DNA of 64,000 nt from an uncultured Prevotella sp. (GTDB lineage Bacteria; Bacteroidota; Bacteroidia; Bacteroidales; Bacteroidaceae), in the NCBI GenBank assembly GCA_947302435.1, contig CAMYVQ010000004.1, positions 27,783-91,782 on the forward strand, read 5' to 3'. Each line of letters opens with the position of its first letter. Within the stretch, counting starts at the first letter, position 1. The translations under genes and the position numbers were made by a program. Shown here piece by piece: positions 54,472-64,000 of the stretch. Under the pieces are notes generated by a model. The model made no database searches. It was given only the letters and a program-made list of their open reading frames with translations, and had not been told where the DNA came from.

Positions 54472-57282
54472 TTAATTTTCGTCATCTAATTTTTTCAGTT
54501 CTTCCAGCTTGTCCTTCCACTTCACCAATGGCTTGGCCAGCAGTACACCGTCAATCTGGTGTACCACGGCACTCGACACGAAGTAAAGCGTACCCGTAGC
54601 TGTGGCGCCCTTAAACCAATACTCGCGGCAGAGCAGGTTATAGAAGCCGTTTTCCGTGACTACACGACTGGTTTCTCCCTTCGGATTGCCTTCTTCGTCG
54701 CGTCCGTTGCGTGCATCCGTGATTTCGAGCGAGGTGGCAGTCATATTTGTCTTCAGGCCGTAGAAGCGGTCGGTCTCAACGTCGCGCTGCATCGACTCGT
54801 ACTCCTGTACGGTGGGGTCAGTCACTGATCCGATTGCCAATGCATTATCCTGGATGTGATAGCGCACAAAGTCGATAATCATGTCCTGAAGAATGGTCTT
54901 CGCACTGTCGACCAACTGCTTGGCAGTCAGTCCGCTGTGTCCGTTCTTGGCGGCATCGTTCCATTCCTTGTCAGTAGACTTGAGTCCATTGTAGTCGGCC
55001 CAAGTAGGCAGATAACCAGCATCAATCAACTCACGGATTTTCTCGTTCTTGGGCACGTAGACAGTATAGTTATAGTTGTTGAACAGACGGATGTTGTAGT
55101 TGGCCGAACCACCGGCAGGGGTGCGACGGTTATCGCCGGTACCTTCCGACTGCACAAACAGCTTATGGGAAGCATCGCCACCGTTCATCAGCTCAAAGAA
55201 CTCACTGAACTCGCCGGGATTTTCATAAAGCGTGTTATAAACAGATTTCTCTGCGGTAAGGGGGATACCGTCATTGATCAGGATAGACTTACCGTTGCGC
55301 TTGGGCACCACCTGCTTGGTGTCGTTGGGGTTCACAAGGAAGCCGCCGGCATGGTCGATCTGGAAGGCGCCCTGCACCTTGAGCTGGCCGCCCTCATTGG
55401 TCACGCGGACATAGCTGCCACCCTTGGTCTTATAGTATTCGCGGCCATCGGTGATGTCGCCCAAGACGATGAGCTGGTCCACGAGATCCTTCAGACGGTT
55501 CTGCACGATTGTCTGGTCCAGGTCGCTCTTGGTCAGCGAGCCTACAACAATGTTGCCATTCTCGTCGATGGTCATGTTGTGGCGGTCACCACGCACACGC
55601 TCCTCTTCCTTCTTGGAGGGATCCCAACGGAAATTGATACACATCGGGGTCTTCGTATTATAATAAATAGGATCGGCATAGAGCAGCATAGCATCGTTGC
55701 TGGGCAGAATGAGCGAATAGGTCTGATCCATGGCGAGCAGATAGGGCAGGAAGTTCAACTGCTCGATGGCCCAATAAATGATGCTCATGGTCGAGGGGTG
55801 GGCAGTGGCGGGATAGGCCACAGACGCGAACTCGGCGGGAGTGAACATCTTGTCGACGACATAGACCACACCGTTGCAGCCCATATAGGAAGCCACGATG
55901 TTCTCCTTCTTCACGCCCAATTCTTCCTTGGCATCGTCGAGGATGTTGCTGAACTTGGTGGGCACGGTCTCGATGAAGTTCGACATCATGTTCACGTTCA
56001 CCAATTTCGACATGGTCTTCAAGGGGACGTTCTCCAATTCCCCGTACTCCTCCTTCAGGTCGGAGCCTTCGCCGTTCCACCAAGTCTCAAGGGCTTCGTC
56101 GGTAGGAACGAGCATGGCACCGGCATCATAATAGAGGTCCTGACCGGCGGTATTGGTATAGATGTAGCTGTTCCAGCCCGGATCGAACCGGAGCTGTGCC
56201 TCAGTCTCCTTTTCGCTGTTGGGCGGTGTGGCGTTCAGCTTTCTCTGTGCGCTGGTACCGTCGAGCTGCGAACTGAAATAACGCCATGTGTAGACGGTGT
56301 CGTTGTCCGACATGTTGTACAGGCGCTGCCATTTCTTCAGCTGAGTCTCGTTGTTGTCGCGGGTCTGGGAAGCCGTTTTGTCGTAGGGGGCTGAGAAACG
56401 GTCAATGATACTGGCCCAACGACTGGTAGAATTCGTCAGGTCGTCGGCATGCTGGTGGATGATCTCAGCCATATTGGGCGATGCCTCGATGACACGGTCC
56501 ACCTTGTGGATGTATCCGTTCTTACAGGTGATATCGTAGTCGATGCCCTGACGGTCGGTCTTGTCGGCATTGATAATCTGCGCACCGTTGACCCAGGCTT
56601 CGTTAATGCTCTGTCCGCGACCGTTGGTCAGGTACTTCAAATCCTCGGCGGTGATGCCGTTGCGCTGCATGAAGGCGGGGAGGAAGTGAATGAGCGGAGC
56701 GGGCGTGTTGTCCTTGAAGATGTAGATGGGCGCACCTTTTGCACGCACCTCATCCCAATACTCCGACTGAGGCATTTCCTCTGGCCGCATCACTGTGACG
56801 GAGTCGTAGATGGTGGCCGAACTGGGGCGACGCATGGCCAGACCCGCCTGTGGCTTTCCTTCCGTAGCAGTGGCTTTTACGTTTGACATCAGCTCCAACA
56901 AGTAGGCATTGTCGAGCATTGAATTGTTGAGCAGCACTTTTTTCTGCACAGGCGACAACTGTTCGTAGCTTGAGACTTTCCAGTTGTTGTCGGCAAACCA
57001 GGCAGCGAAAGCTTCGTCGTTGGCGGCAAAAAGGGTCTTCGAGCCGGTAGTGCTCAGCACGTCCTTGTTGTCGTCCACTTCGTCGATGAGCTTCAGCAAC
57101 GTGGTGTAGTTGCCTTCCTTTTGCAGCTGCTCATAGATAGAGTTGCCCAACCAGTCCGGCTGTCCTGTAAGGACGGCCTTCTCGTCGTCCTTACATGATT
57201 GCAGACAGGCTGTCCCTATCAGCAGCGAGCAGGCGACGAGGGCCACCTGTCTTCCTTGCATCAAGATAGTCTTTCGAATCAT
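54472..57282 (-). CDS. Fasciclin (FAS1) domain lipoprotein, large
   Basis: LQSCKDDEK lipobox; GNYTTLLKLIDEVDDNKDVLSTTGSKTLFAANDEAFAAWF. Confidence 0.9.
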   Translation of the reverse strand: MIRKTILMQGRQVALVACSLLIGTACLQSCKDDEKAVLTGQPDWLGNSIYEQLQKEGNYTTLLKLIDEVDDNKDVLSTTGSKTLFAANDEAFAAWFADNNWKVSSYEQLSPVQKKVLLNNSMLDNAYLLELMSNVKATATEGKPQAGLAMRRPSSATIYDSVTVMRPEEMPQSEYWDEVRAKGAPIYIFKDNTPAPLIHFLPAFMQRNGITAEDLKYLTNGRGQSINEAWVNGAQIINADKTDRQGIDYDITCKNGYIHKVDRVIEASPNMAEIIHQHADDLTNSTSRWASIIDRFSAPYDKTASQTRDNNETQLKKWQRLYNMSDNDTVYTWRYFSSQLDGTSAQRKLNATPPNSEKETEAQLRFDPGWNSYIYTNTAGQDLYYDAGAMLVPTDEALETWWNGEGSDLKEEYGELENVPLKTMSKLVNVNMMSNFIETVPTKFSNILDDAKEELGVKKENIVASYMGCNGVVYVVDKMFTPAEFASVAYPATAHPSTMSIIYWAIEQLNFLPYLLAMDQTYSLILPSNDAMLLYADPIYYNTKTPMCINFRWDPSKKEEERVRGDRHNMTIDENGNIVVGSLTKSDLDQTIVQNRLKDLVDQLIVLGDITDGREYYKTKGGSYVRVTNEGGQLKVQGAFQIDHAGGFLVNPNDTKQVVPKRNGKSILINDGIPLTAEKSVYNTLYENPGEFSEFFELMNGGDASHKLFVQSEGTGDNRRTPAGGSANYNIRLFNNYNYTVYVPKNEKIRELIDAGYLPTWADYNGLKSTDKEWNDAAKNGHSGLTAKQLVDSAKTILQDMIIDFVRYHIQDNALAIGSVTDPTVQEYESMQRDVETDRFYGLKTNMTATSLEITDARNGRDEEGNPKGETSRVVTENGFYNLLCREYWFKGATATGTLYFVSSAVVHQIDGVLLAKPLVKWKDKLEELKKLDDEN

Positions 57283-57462
57283 AGTTTTGATTTTAGTTAA
57301 TATTTTATTTGTTAGTATAATTGCGAGTTTGCTATATATGGATGGCCTTGCGGCCAGTAGGTTTCGTATTTGGTGGTCAGGAAGAGCCTGACGGGTGTCC
57401 CGGAAAGGAGTCCTGACAAGTACTGTTGGGGGACGTTTTTTAGATTTGTTGTAGTTGATAGA

Positions 57463-57515
57463 AAAAACGAAGGAACCGGAGACGGCTTTTTATCCGCCTC
57501 CAGTCCTTTTTTTTC
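57463..57515 (-). terminator. Rho-independent terminator downstream of the 57557-61219 gene
   Basis: Minus strand GGACTGGAGGCGG ataaaaag CCGTCTCCGGTTCC followed by T-rich tract. Confidence 0.7.
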
Positions 57516-57556
57516 AGAGATTGGTCAGTCTGTATCGTCTGATCATCAGTAGTGCT

Positions 57557-60500
57557 TTACTTGCGGATCTTTCTTACAACGATGCTGCCATTGCTAAGCG
57601 TGGTCTTCATAATCATGATACCCTTCTGCATGCTGTTGGCACGGCGACCGTCGATGGTGAAGAACTCTCTGCGGAGCACTGAAGGCTCAGCTGCGAGATT
57701 ATCAACTGCAACAACCTGCTCCAAGTCAATCGGAGTAGCAACCTTGGCACTGTTCTCTCCATAGTAGGTCAGTGTCCAGTTGTCGAAGAGCGTCCAGCTC
57801 TTGCCCTGATCGCCCTTCTTTCTCAGACCGATGCGCAGCTTGCCGTTGGCGGGAACCTTCACAATCACGCTGTTGTTCATGTACTTCTCTTCGAGGAACA
57901 CTTCGCTGGCCGTAGCCATGTTGTTGGCCACATAGCGATACTGTACAAGGGTGTCCTGCAGAGCCACGCCAGTCTCCGGATCGGTTTCGCCAGTCGGAGT
58001 GAAGGTGGTGTCAGTAGCACAGAAAGCGTAGCCAGCCATCTCCTCAGGTGCAATATCTGTCCAGTCGCTTGCCTCGGCAGCCAGACGGATCAGCGGAGTA
58101 GCGAAGTAGGTATAATTGCCATCGTCGGTGGGAGAGATAGCAGCATAGAGATATGCATTGTTGCTGTACTCAGTCTGCAACGAATCGTAATCCATCGTAG
58201 GCAATCCATAGCGATAGAAGGCCTGAACTCTCAGCTCGTAGGTACCAGGCTGCAGGTTCACGAGATCCTGATAGTAGTCGTACTTCCTGACGTCGAAAAT
58301 CTCGGCATTGCCATAGTCGCCATTGCGAGCAGCCTGCTGACCCTTCCAGCCGTCATTGTTCTCGTCGTAGTTGGGGTTGTTGATGGCCGAAGTATAATCC
58401 TTTGGATTATCATCGCTAACCAGTTTGGGATCAACCCACTCCACACGCAGGGCAGCAATAGCCTCGTCTACCTTGTCAACATAGTTATCGACATCGGTAT
58501 CCTCAATGCTGTGGGCATTCATCAGAAGACCGATTTCCGACAGCAGATTCTGGGCAGTGGTGATGGCATTTGCAGAAGCAGTGCTCTCGTATGTGCCAAT
58601 AGCCTCTTCGAGCTTTGTCTTGGCATCGGCCAGCTCGCTAAACTTGTTGATAGAGGCAGTGACGAGCGAGTCAACCTTGAACAGGCCAGCCAAGGCGTCG
58701 AACATCTGCTTGCCAGTGATAGGTTGAGAAGGATCGAGCCCCATGGCAGCATTTGCAGAAGCGAGGGCTGTGCTCAGTTCGTTGTAGGCAGTCTTACTCA
58801 TCGGTTCGCCCAGTTTCTCCTGATAGATGGCAATCTGCTCTTCGAGCACGGGCTGAATAATATCCACAGCATAGCCAACCCAAGTCAGCTTGAAGTTATC
58901 GAAAATCACCCAAGAGTCGCCAAGCTGGTTGGAAGAACCCTTCACACCAATACGCAGATCCTGACCCTCGCGAACGAGACCCATAGCCTCCTGCGTGTAC
59001 ATGCCAGCACCGAAAGCTGTAGCGGCATCGACCATGCCATTAGGATAGTACTCTGTTCCGTCTGGGCTTACGTATGCAGCCAGGTCACCAGTAGCCTTAT
59101 AGAATCCTTCTTCCTTAGGTTCGTCGAACACGTTCACGAACGGAGTGGTCTTCTCGTTCAGATAGACGAAGCAGGGAGCGCCACCCTTCTTCACGTAGGG
59201 TTCCACCTGTGCCTTATAGGCATTATAGGCATTGTCGCCACGACCGTAGCGATAGAATCCCTGCACAGAAATCTTGTAGACACCCACGGGAGCTTCCTTC
59301 ACCACCTGATAGATGTCGAACGAGCTGTTGTTCCATGCCTCAGCGCACTTGCTGCTCACAGCCACGTTGCCACCAGAGGCAGCAGTCTTGGTCCAGCCAT
59401 TCCAGCTATTGGTTTCGAAAGCGGGGTTCTCCAACATGTCGGTCATCTCCAAGTCCTTCGCAGTGGGAGAAGGATGCTTCATTGCAACAGCGATTTCAGC
59501 CTTCTTCTCAGCAATCAGGGCGCGGATCTGGTCATTGGTCAGCTGGCGCTCACCCTTCAGCTGCATCACGTTCATGGCCCATTCGCCAAGAGGACCCGTA
59601 TAGGTGTAGTCCAGATTCATATTGGCGCCTACAGCCTCAGCCTGCTTGGCAACCACATCAAGGTCGAGCCACAGCTGGGCGTTGGTGGTCAGCGTATCGT
59701 AGGCTTCCTCCAATGCGTTCAGAGCAGCCACGATGTCGGCGGCAGCGTTAGAAGCAGGGGCAGCCGACTCGAATGCCTGCAGGTAGGGGATAGAAACCAC
59801 ATACTGGTCGTCGGGCAGCTGATAGGCTTCCTTCGTCTTTTCAAACACCATCTGATAGGCATCAGCCTCGTTGCCGTAATAGTTCAGGCTCCAGCTGTCG
59901 AAGAGGGTCCAGTCGTTAGAGAGCTGGGTCTTCTTCTGCAGACCAATGTTCATCTCACCCTCGGGAAGGATAAAATACATGGTGTTGTCATAGTTGGCGG
60001 CGTTGTCGTTGATTTCCTCGTCGAAGAAGACAGCAGCCGTCTGCATGTTGTTGGGCACATAGATTTCCTCATTGATGTTGACAGTACCTTCATAGCCGAG
60101 GTCGTTGTCAGCACCACCGGCATACTGGTTCACCACGGGGAAGCGCACCTCACCGGCAGAGGTCTTGGCATAAAGCTTGGCGTTACGGTTGTTCTGAATC
60201 AGGAATGCCTGATAAGCCTCCTCAATAGAACCCGGACGATAGTAGGCACGCACCTTCACGGAGTACACACCGGGACGGGCACCCTTGATGTTCTGATAGT
60301 AGGTGTAGTTCTTGCCGAAGAACTCGGCATTTCCATAAGACTCGAAGCGAGGTTCATCGCCCGTCCACCCCTCGTTGTTGTTGTTCTCGTAGTCGGGGTT
60401 GACGAGCAGCTCGGTCACGTCGATAGGATCGTCAGCCGTGGCACCCTCGCCAATCAGGCCGTTCATGGCAGTCATAAGAGCCAAGATCTGAGCATCCATC

Positions 60501-61219
60501 TCCTCAATGGTACTCTCCAGATTGTTATACACTTCACAAGCATTCATAATCAGGTTGTCATCTACTTCAGCCTCTACGGCACGGTCGATGGCAGCCTGCA
60601 ACTCTTTCGCCTTGTTGTAGATCACCATGGCAGCCTCATACTCTTTCCAGCCGGGAGCCGAATAGAGTTGCCAGTCGATGTCACCAGAGGCAAGCAGATA
60701 GGTACGGGTGTCGTTCTTGGCAGGATTATAACCGAGGAAGAGGTTGTCTCCCTGAGTTACGCAGCTCAGACGGATATCCTCACCAACAGCAGTCACCTTC
60801 CAGAAGCGGTTGGCTTGACTATTATTGTCTGTCCAAATACCTTCGGGACCGTCAGCAAACGCACTACGGAACTCGCTGAACTTAGGCACGTAGTTCTTCA
60901 GCTCATAGACACCCTCGCCCTTTTCCTTGGCGGCAGAAGTCTGAGTGAAGTAGACCACAGCAGCCTGCTTGTCGTTGAAGCTGGCACGTGTATCCCAGTC
61001 GTTACCGGCGATAAAGAACATGTTGGCACCCTTGTTGTAGAGCACATAGTACTCATCAGCCTGGAATGCCTGAGGAGTTTTGTCCAATGCAGCCAGGGCT
61101 TCCTCATCAAAGGTGTTACCCGGACTTTCTGGAGCTACACGCTCAGTGTAGTCCTGAGCATTTGCGCTAAGACCTAACAGCCAAAGCGCACTCAAAACGA
61201 GTAGTTTTGAAATCTTCAT
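57557..61219 (-). CDS. Large secreted protein with three related beta-sandwich-like modules and T9SS-like C-terminal domain
   Basis: Signal peptide; NPDYENNNNEGWTG / NPAFETNSWNGWTK / NPNYDENNDGWKG modules; C-terminal FFTIDGRRANSMQKGIMIMKTTLSNGSIVVRKIRK. Confidence 0.8.
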   Translation of the reverse strand: MKISKLLVLSALWLLGLSANAQDYTERVAPESPGNTFDEEALAALDKTPQAFQADEYYVLYNKGANMFFIAGNDWDTRASFNDKQAAVVYFTQTSAAKEKGEGVYELKNYVPKFSEFRSAFADGPEGIWTDNNSQANRFWKVTAVGEDIRLSCVTQGDNLFLGYNPAKNDTRTYLLASGDIDWQLYSAPGWKEYEAAMVIYNKAKELQAAIDRAVEAEVDDNLIMNACEVYNNLESTIEEMDAQILALMTAMNGLIGEGATADDPIDVTELLVNPDYENNNNEGWTGDEPRFESYGNAEFFGKNYTYYQNIKGARPGVYSVKVRAYYRPGSIEEAYQAFLIQNNRNAKLYAKTSAGEVRFPVVNQYAGGADNDLGYEGTVNINEEIYVPNNMQTAAVFFDEEINDNAANYDNTMYFILPEGEMNIGLQKKTQLSNDWTLFDSWSLNYYGNEADAYQMVFEKTKEAYQLPDDQYVVSIPYLQAFESAAPASNAAADIVAALNALEEAYDTLTTNAQLWLDLDVVAKQAEAVGANMNLDYTYTGPLGEWAMNVMQLKGERQLTNDQIRALIAEKKAEIAVAMKHPSPTAKDLEMTDMLENPAFETNSWNGWTKTAASGGNVAVSSKCAEAWNNSSFDIYQVVKEAPVGVYKISVQGFYRYGRGDNAYNAYKAQVEPYVKKGGAPCFVYLNEKTTPFVNVFDEPKEEGFYKATGDLAAYVSPDGTEYYPNGMVDAATAFGAGMYTQEAMGLVREGQDLRIGVKGSSNQLGDSWVIFDNFKLTWVGYAVDIIQPVLEEQIAIYQEKLGEPMSKTAYNELSTALASANAAMGLDPSQPITGKQMFDALAGLFKVDSLVTASINKFSELADAKTKLEEAIGTYESTASANAITTAQNLLSEIGLLMNAHSIEDTDVDNYVDKVDEAIAALRVEWVDPKLVSDDNPKDYTSAINNPNYDENNDGWKGQQAARNGDYGNAEIFDVRKYDYYQDLVNLQPGTYELRVQAFYRYGLPTMDYDSLQTEYSNNAYLYAAISPTDDGNYTYFATPLIRLAAEASDWTDIAPEEMAGYAFCATDTTFTPTGETDPETGVALQDTLVQYRYVANNMATASEVFLEEKYMNNSVIVKVPANGKLRIGLRKKGDQGKSWTLFDNWTLTYYGENSAKVATPIDLEQVVAVDNLAAEPSVLRREFFTIDGRRANSMQKGIMIMKTTLSNGSIVVRKIRK

Positions 61220-61467
61220 AAGCTTTTGAAATTAATTAAAAATTTTAGTAAAGTTAGTAAATATTGGAGATTTTCGTCATCACAGTTTGCCTCTTTTTCA
61301 CCAAGGCGCACTATATCGGATGCAAATTTAATCAAAATTTTAGTATTACGCGTTATTTTTCAAAGTTTTTTTCATAAAGCATCAAAAATAGTGTGAAACA
61401 GACACACCTTTATTCCGTTTGCAGAACAATATTCTTCAAAATTTCCCCAAAAATTAGCCCTTTCAGG

Positions 61468-61599
61468 CATTGATATTGATTTATGTCATTATTTATATAA
61501 AATGATGTAATCGTTTGACTTCAATGAGGTGATCATTGAACTTTAATCATGACATCATTTGACTTCATTCCCAACATCATCTATATTGAATGACGGGAA
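61468..61599. repeat. 22-bp-period array upstream of the large secreted protein
   Basis: Six in-phase units at 61468, 61490, 61512, 61534, 61556 and 61578. Confidence 0.75.
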
Positions 61600-61671
61600 C
61601 GTCAACGGGAACCGTTTTTTAGGGTGCCGGACATTCCTCGCATCGCGCGCGTATATAAATAATAAGGTGTA

Positions 61672-61706
61672 AAAAAGCGGCCGGATGTGTTGCATCCAAG
61701 CCGCTA
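61672..61706 (-). terminator. Rho-independent terminator of pnp
   Basis: Minus strand AGCGGCttGGATGcaacaCATCCgGCCGCTTTTTTAC. Confidence 0.85.
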
Positions 61707-61756
61707 TGATAGTCCTTTTTAGCCAGCCCCCCAATGGGGGCTCGGGGAAGGATGGA

Positions 61757-64000
61757 TTAGAAGTCCATGTGGTCGAGGGCATCGCTGAAGCCACGGGGCT
61801 CATGGTCGGCCTGAGGCTCATGATACTCGTCAGCGTGTTCAGGACGGGGACGGAAGTCGGGACGGGGGCGACGTTCGCCACGCTCGGGCCTTTCGCCGCG
61901 CTCCGGACGGGGACGGCGCGTTCCGTCACCATGCTCGGCACGACGCTCGCCGCGCTCGGGACGCTCGCCACGCTCACGACGGGCAGGGCGCTCCACGTAG
62001 CCCTCGGGCTTCGGAATGAGCACACGGTGAGAGAGCTTGTACTTGCCGGTCTTCGGGTCGATCTCAAGCAGCTTCACGGTGATGTGGTCGCCTTCCTTGA
62101 TGCCTGCCTCCTCGACGGTCTCCAAGCGCTTCCAGTCAATCTCCGAAATATGGAGCAGACCGTCCTTGCCGGGCATAATCTCCACGAAACAGCCGTAAGG
62201 CATGATGCTGCGGACCACACCGTCGTAGACTTCGCCCACCTCGGGGATGGCCACGATAGCACGGATCTTGGCCAGGGCTGCATCGATGGCCTCCTTGTCG
62301 GGACCGGCCACCTGCACCTTGCCCACGCCGTCGACCTCGTCGATCGTGATGGTGGTATGGGTGTCTTCCTGCATCTGCTGGATAATCTTGCCGCCAGGGC
62401 CGATGACTGCACCGATGAACTCCTTCGGAATCTCGATCTGGACGATGCGGGGAACCTGGGGCTTGAAGTCGGCGCGAGGCTCGCTGATGGTGTCGGTGAG
62501 GCAGTTCAGGATATGCTCACGACCGGCCTTGGCCTGCATGAGGGCCTTCTCCAAGATGTCGAACGACAGACCGTCGCACTTGATGTCCATCTGGGTGGCG
62601 GTCAGACCGTCGCGTGTACCAGTGGTCTTGAAGTCCATATCGCCCAAGTGGTCCTCGTCGCCAAGGATGTCGCTGAGCACGGCATATTTGTCTTCTCCGG
62701 GATTCTTGATCAGACCCATGGCGATACCCGAAACGGGCTTCTTCATGGGAACACCTGCATCCATCAGAGCCAGTGTGCCGGCGCAGACGGTAGCCATCGA
62801 CGACGAGCCGTTGGACTCCAGAATCTGGCTGACAAGGCGCACCGTGTAGGGGAAGTCCTCGGGAATCTGACCCTTCAGACCGCGCCAAGCCAAGTGGCCG
62901 TGACCGATCTCACGACGGCCTACGCCGCGCTGAGCCTTGGCCTCGCCCGTGCAGAACGGGGGGAAGTTGTAGTGAAGGAGGAAGCGCATGTAGCTCTTGT
63001 CGAGCACATCGTCGACCATCTTCTCGTCGAGCTTCGTGCCGAGGGTACAGGTGGAGAGGCTCTGGGTCTCGCCACGGGTGAAGATAGCCGATCCGTGAGG
63101 CATGGGCAGGGGCGACACCTCGCACCAGATGGGGCGGATGTCGGTGGTCTTACGACCGTCGAGACGGATGCCCTCGTCGAGGATGCAACGGCGCATGGCA
63201 TCGCGCTCCACGTCGTGATAGTAGCGATCCATCATGGCCGAGTACTCGTCGTCGCTGATCTCGGTTTCGTTGTCAGCGACCGAGTCGCTGACCACAGAAC
63301 TGGCGGCTGCCTTGCGCTCTGCGAAGAACTTCTCCTTGAAGTCCTCGAGGAGCTTCTCGAAAGCCTCGGCGCGCTGCTGCTTCTCCAATGCCTGCTTGGT
63401 GATGTCGTAGGCGGGCTGGTACAGCTCCTTGTTCATACGCTCGCGCAGGGCCTCGTCATTGACCTCGTGGTTGTACTCGCGCTTCACGTCCTTGCCAAGC
63501 TCCTTGCTCAGCTCGGCCTGCAGCTCGCACATGGGCTTGATAGCCTCCATAGCGGCCTTCAGCGCACCGAGCAGATCCTGCTCAGAGACTTCCTTCATTT
63601 CGCCTTCCACCATCATGATGTTCTCAGCCGAAGCACCGACCATGATGTCCATGTCGGCACGCTTCATCTGTTCGAAGGTGGGGTCAATGACATACTCACC
63701 GTTGATACGGGCCACGCGCACCTCACTGATGGGGCACTCGAAGGGAATATCCGAGCAGGCCAGGGCTGCCGAAGCTGCAAAACCGGCCAAAGCATCGGGC
63801 TGGTCCACACCATCTGCCGAGAGCAGCATGACGTTGACGAAAACTTCTGCGTGATAGTTAGAGGGGAAGAGTGGACGGAGAACGCGGTCCACGAGTCGCG
63901 ATGTCAGGATTTCATTGTCTGAGGCTTTGCCTTCGCGCTTGGTGAATCCACCGGGGAAACGGCCTGCGGCACTGTACTGTTCGCGATAGTCTACCTGCAG
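61757..64000 (-). CDS. pnp: Polyribonucleotide nucleotidyltransferase (5' end beyond window)
   Basis: Frame open to window end; RNase PH core, KH ([24 protein letters not shown]), S1 ([32 protein letters not shown]), R/G/E-rich tail. Confidence 0.96.
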   Translation of the reverse strand: MQVDYREQYSAAGRFPGGFTKREGKASDNEILTSRLVDRVLRPLFPSNYHAEVFVNVMLLSADGVDQPDALAGFAASAALACSDIPFECPISEVRVARINGEYVIDPTFEQMKRADMDIMVGASAENIMMVEGEMKEVSEQDLLGALKAAMEAIKPMCELQAELSKELGKDVKREYNHEVNDEALRERMNKELYQPAYDITKQALEKQQRAEAFEKLLEDFKEKFFAERKAAASSVVSDSVADNETEISDDEYSAMMDRYYHDVERDAMRRCILDEGIRLDGRKTTDIRPIWCEVSPLPMPHGSAIFTRGETQSLSTCTLGTKLDEKMVDDVLDKSYMRFLLHYNFPPFCTGEAKAQRGVGRREIGHGHLAWRGLKGQIPEDFPYTVRLVSQILESNGSSSMATVCAGTLALMDAGVPMKKPVSGIAMGLIKNPGEDKYAVLSDILGDEDHLGDMDFKTTGTRDGLTATQMDIKCDGLSFDILEKALMQAKAGREHILNCLTDTISEPRADFKPQVPRIVQIEIPKEFIGAVIGPGGKIIQQMQEDTHTTITIDEVDGVGKVQVAGPDKEAIDAALAKIRAIVAIPEVGEVYDGVVRSIMPYGCFVEIMPGKDGLLHISEIDWKRLETVEEAGIKEGDHITVKLLEIDPKTGKYKLSHRVLIPKPEGYVERPARRERGERPERGERRAEHGDGTRRPRPERGERPERGERRPRPDFRPRPEHADEYHEPQADHEPRGFSDALDHMDF

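Noticed and set aside
58511-61177. 888-aa plus-strand ORF
   Set aside because: Antisense shadow of the T9SS-type protein gene; the minus frame has a signal peptide, repeated modules and a sorting tail.
61685-63922. 745-aa plus-strand ORF
   Set aside because: Antisense to pnp, whose domains are unmistakable; composition is typical of codon-bias shadow ORFs.
1-64000. tRNA or rRNA genes
   Set aside because: No convincing cloverleaf or rRNA signature was noticed in the intergenic gaps, but this was by eye; a tRNAscan/Infernal run would be decisive.

Overview
This 64 kb window is a Bacteroidales, Prevotella-like chromosome segment. That call rests on TAnnTTTG promoter motifs, SusC/SusD pairs, a BspA-type LRR protein and T9SS-like C-termini; taxonomy is inferred from gene content only. 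From left to right it contains: a MATE exporter (5' truncated) and a TrmH/SpoU methyltransferase; a scarred accessory interval (interrupted BspA LRR gene, ATPase fragment, partial trmH duplication, PD-(D/E)XK/Rpn-like nuclease, small lipoprotein-domain remnant); gyrB; Lrp; an SDR; metY; a LuxR-type regulator; a Fic protein; a WG-repeat protein; two secreted hypotheticals; a RAYT (Y1) transposase with inverted ends; hipBA; cysK; ackA-pta; a threonine-dehydrogenase-like epimerase; a five-gene translationally coupled signalling operon (REC-PP2C phosphatase, coiled-coil/beta-propeller protein, sensor lacking the H-box His, intact histidine kinase, TonB-dependent receptor); an RND efflux operon with a divergent AraC regulator; a ~17.5 kb locus of two SusC/D pairs and three fasciclin-domain proteins; a large T9SS-type secreted protein; and pnp (truncated by the window end). 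The most interesting non-annotated signals are: (1) four intergenic arrays with a strict 22-bp period (5537-5668, 22574-22727, 39595-39726, 61468-61599) that share a degenerate, partly palindromic consensus; (2) hipBA lying between the 5' and 3' remnants of a second fic gene; (3) the operon with a pseudo-histidine kinase (H-box His to Asp) next to an intact homologous kinase; (4) several palindromic or short-tandem repeat families inserted in UTRs, between cistrons, and in frame within genes. All calls are from reading the sequence and the supplied ORF track; no database search was run.
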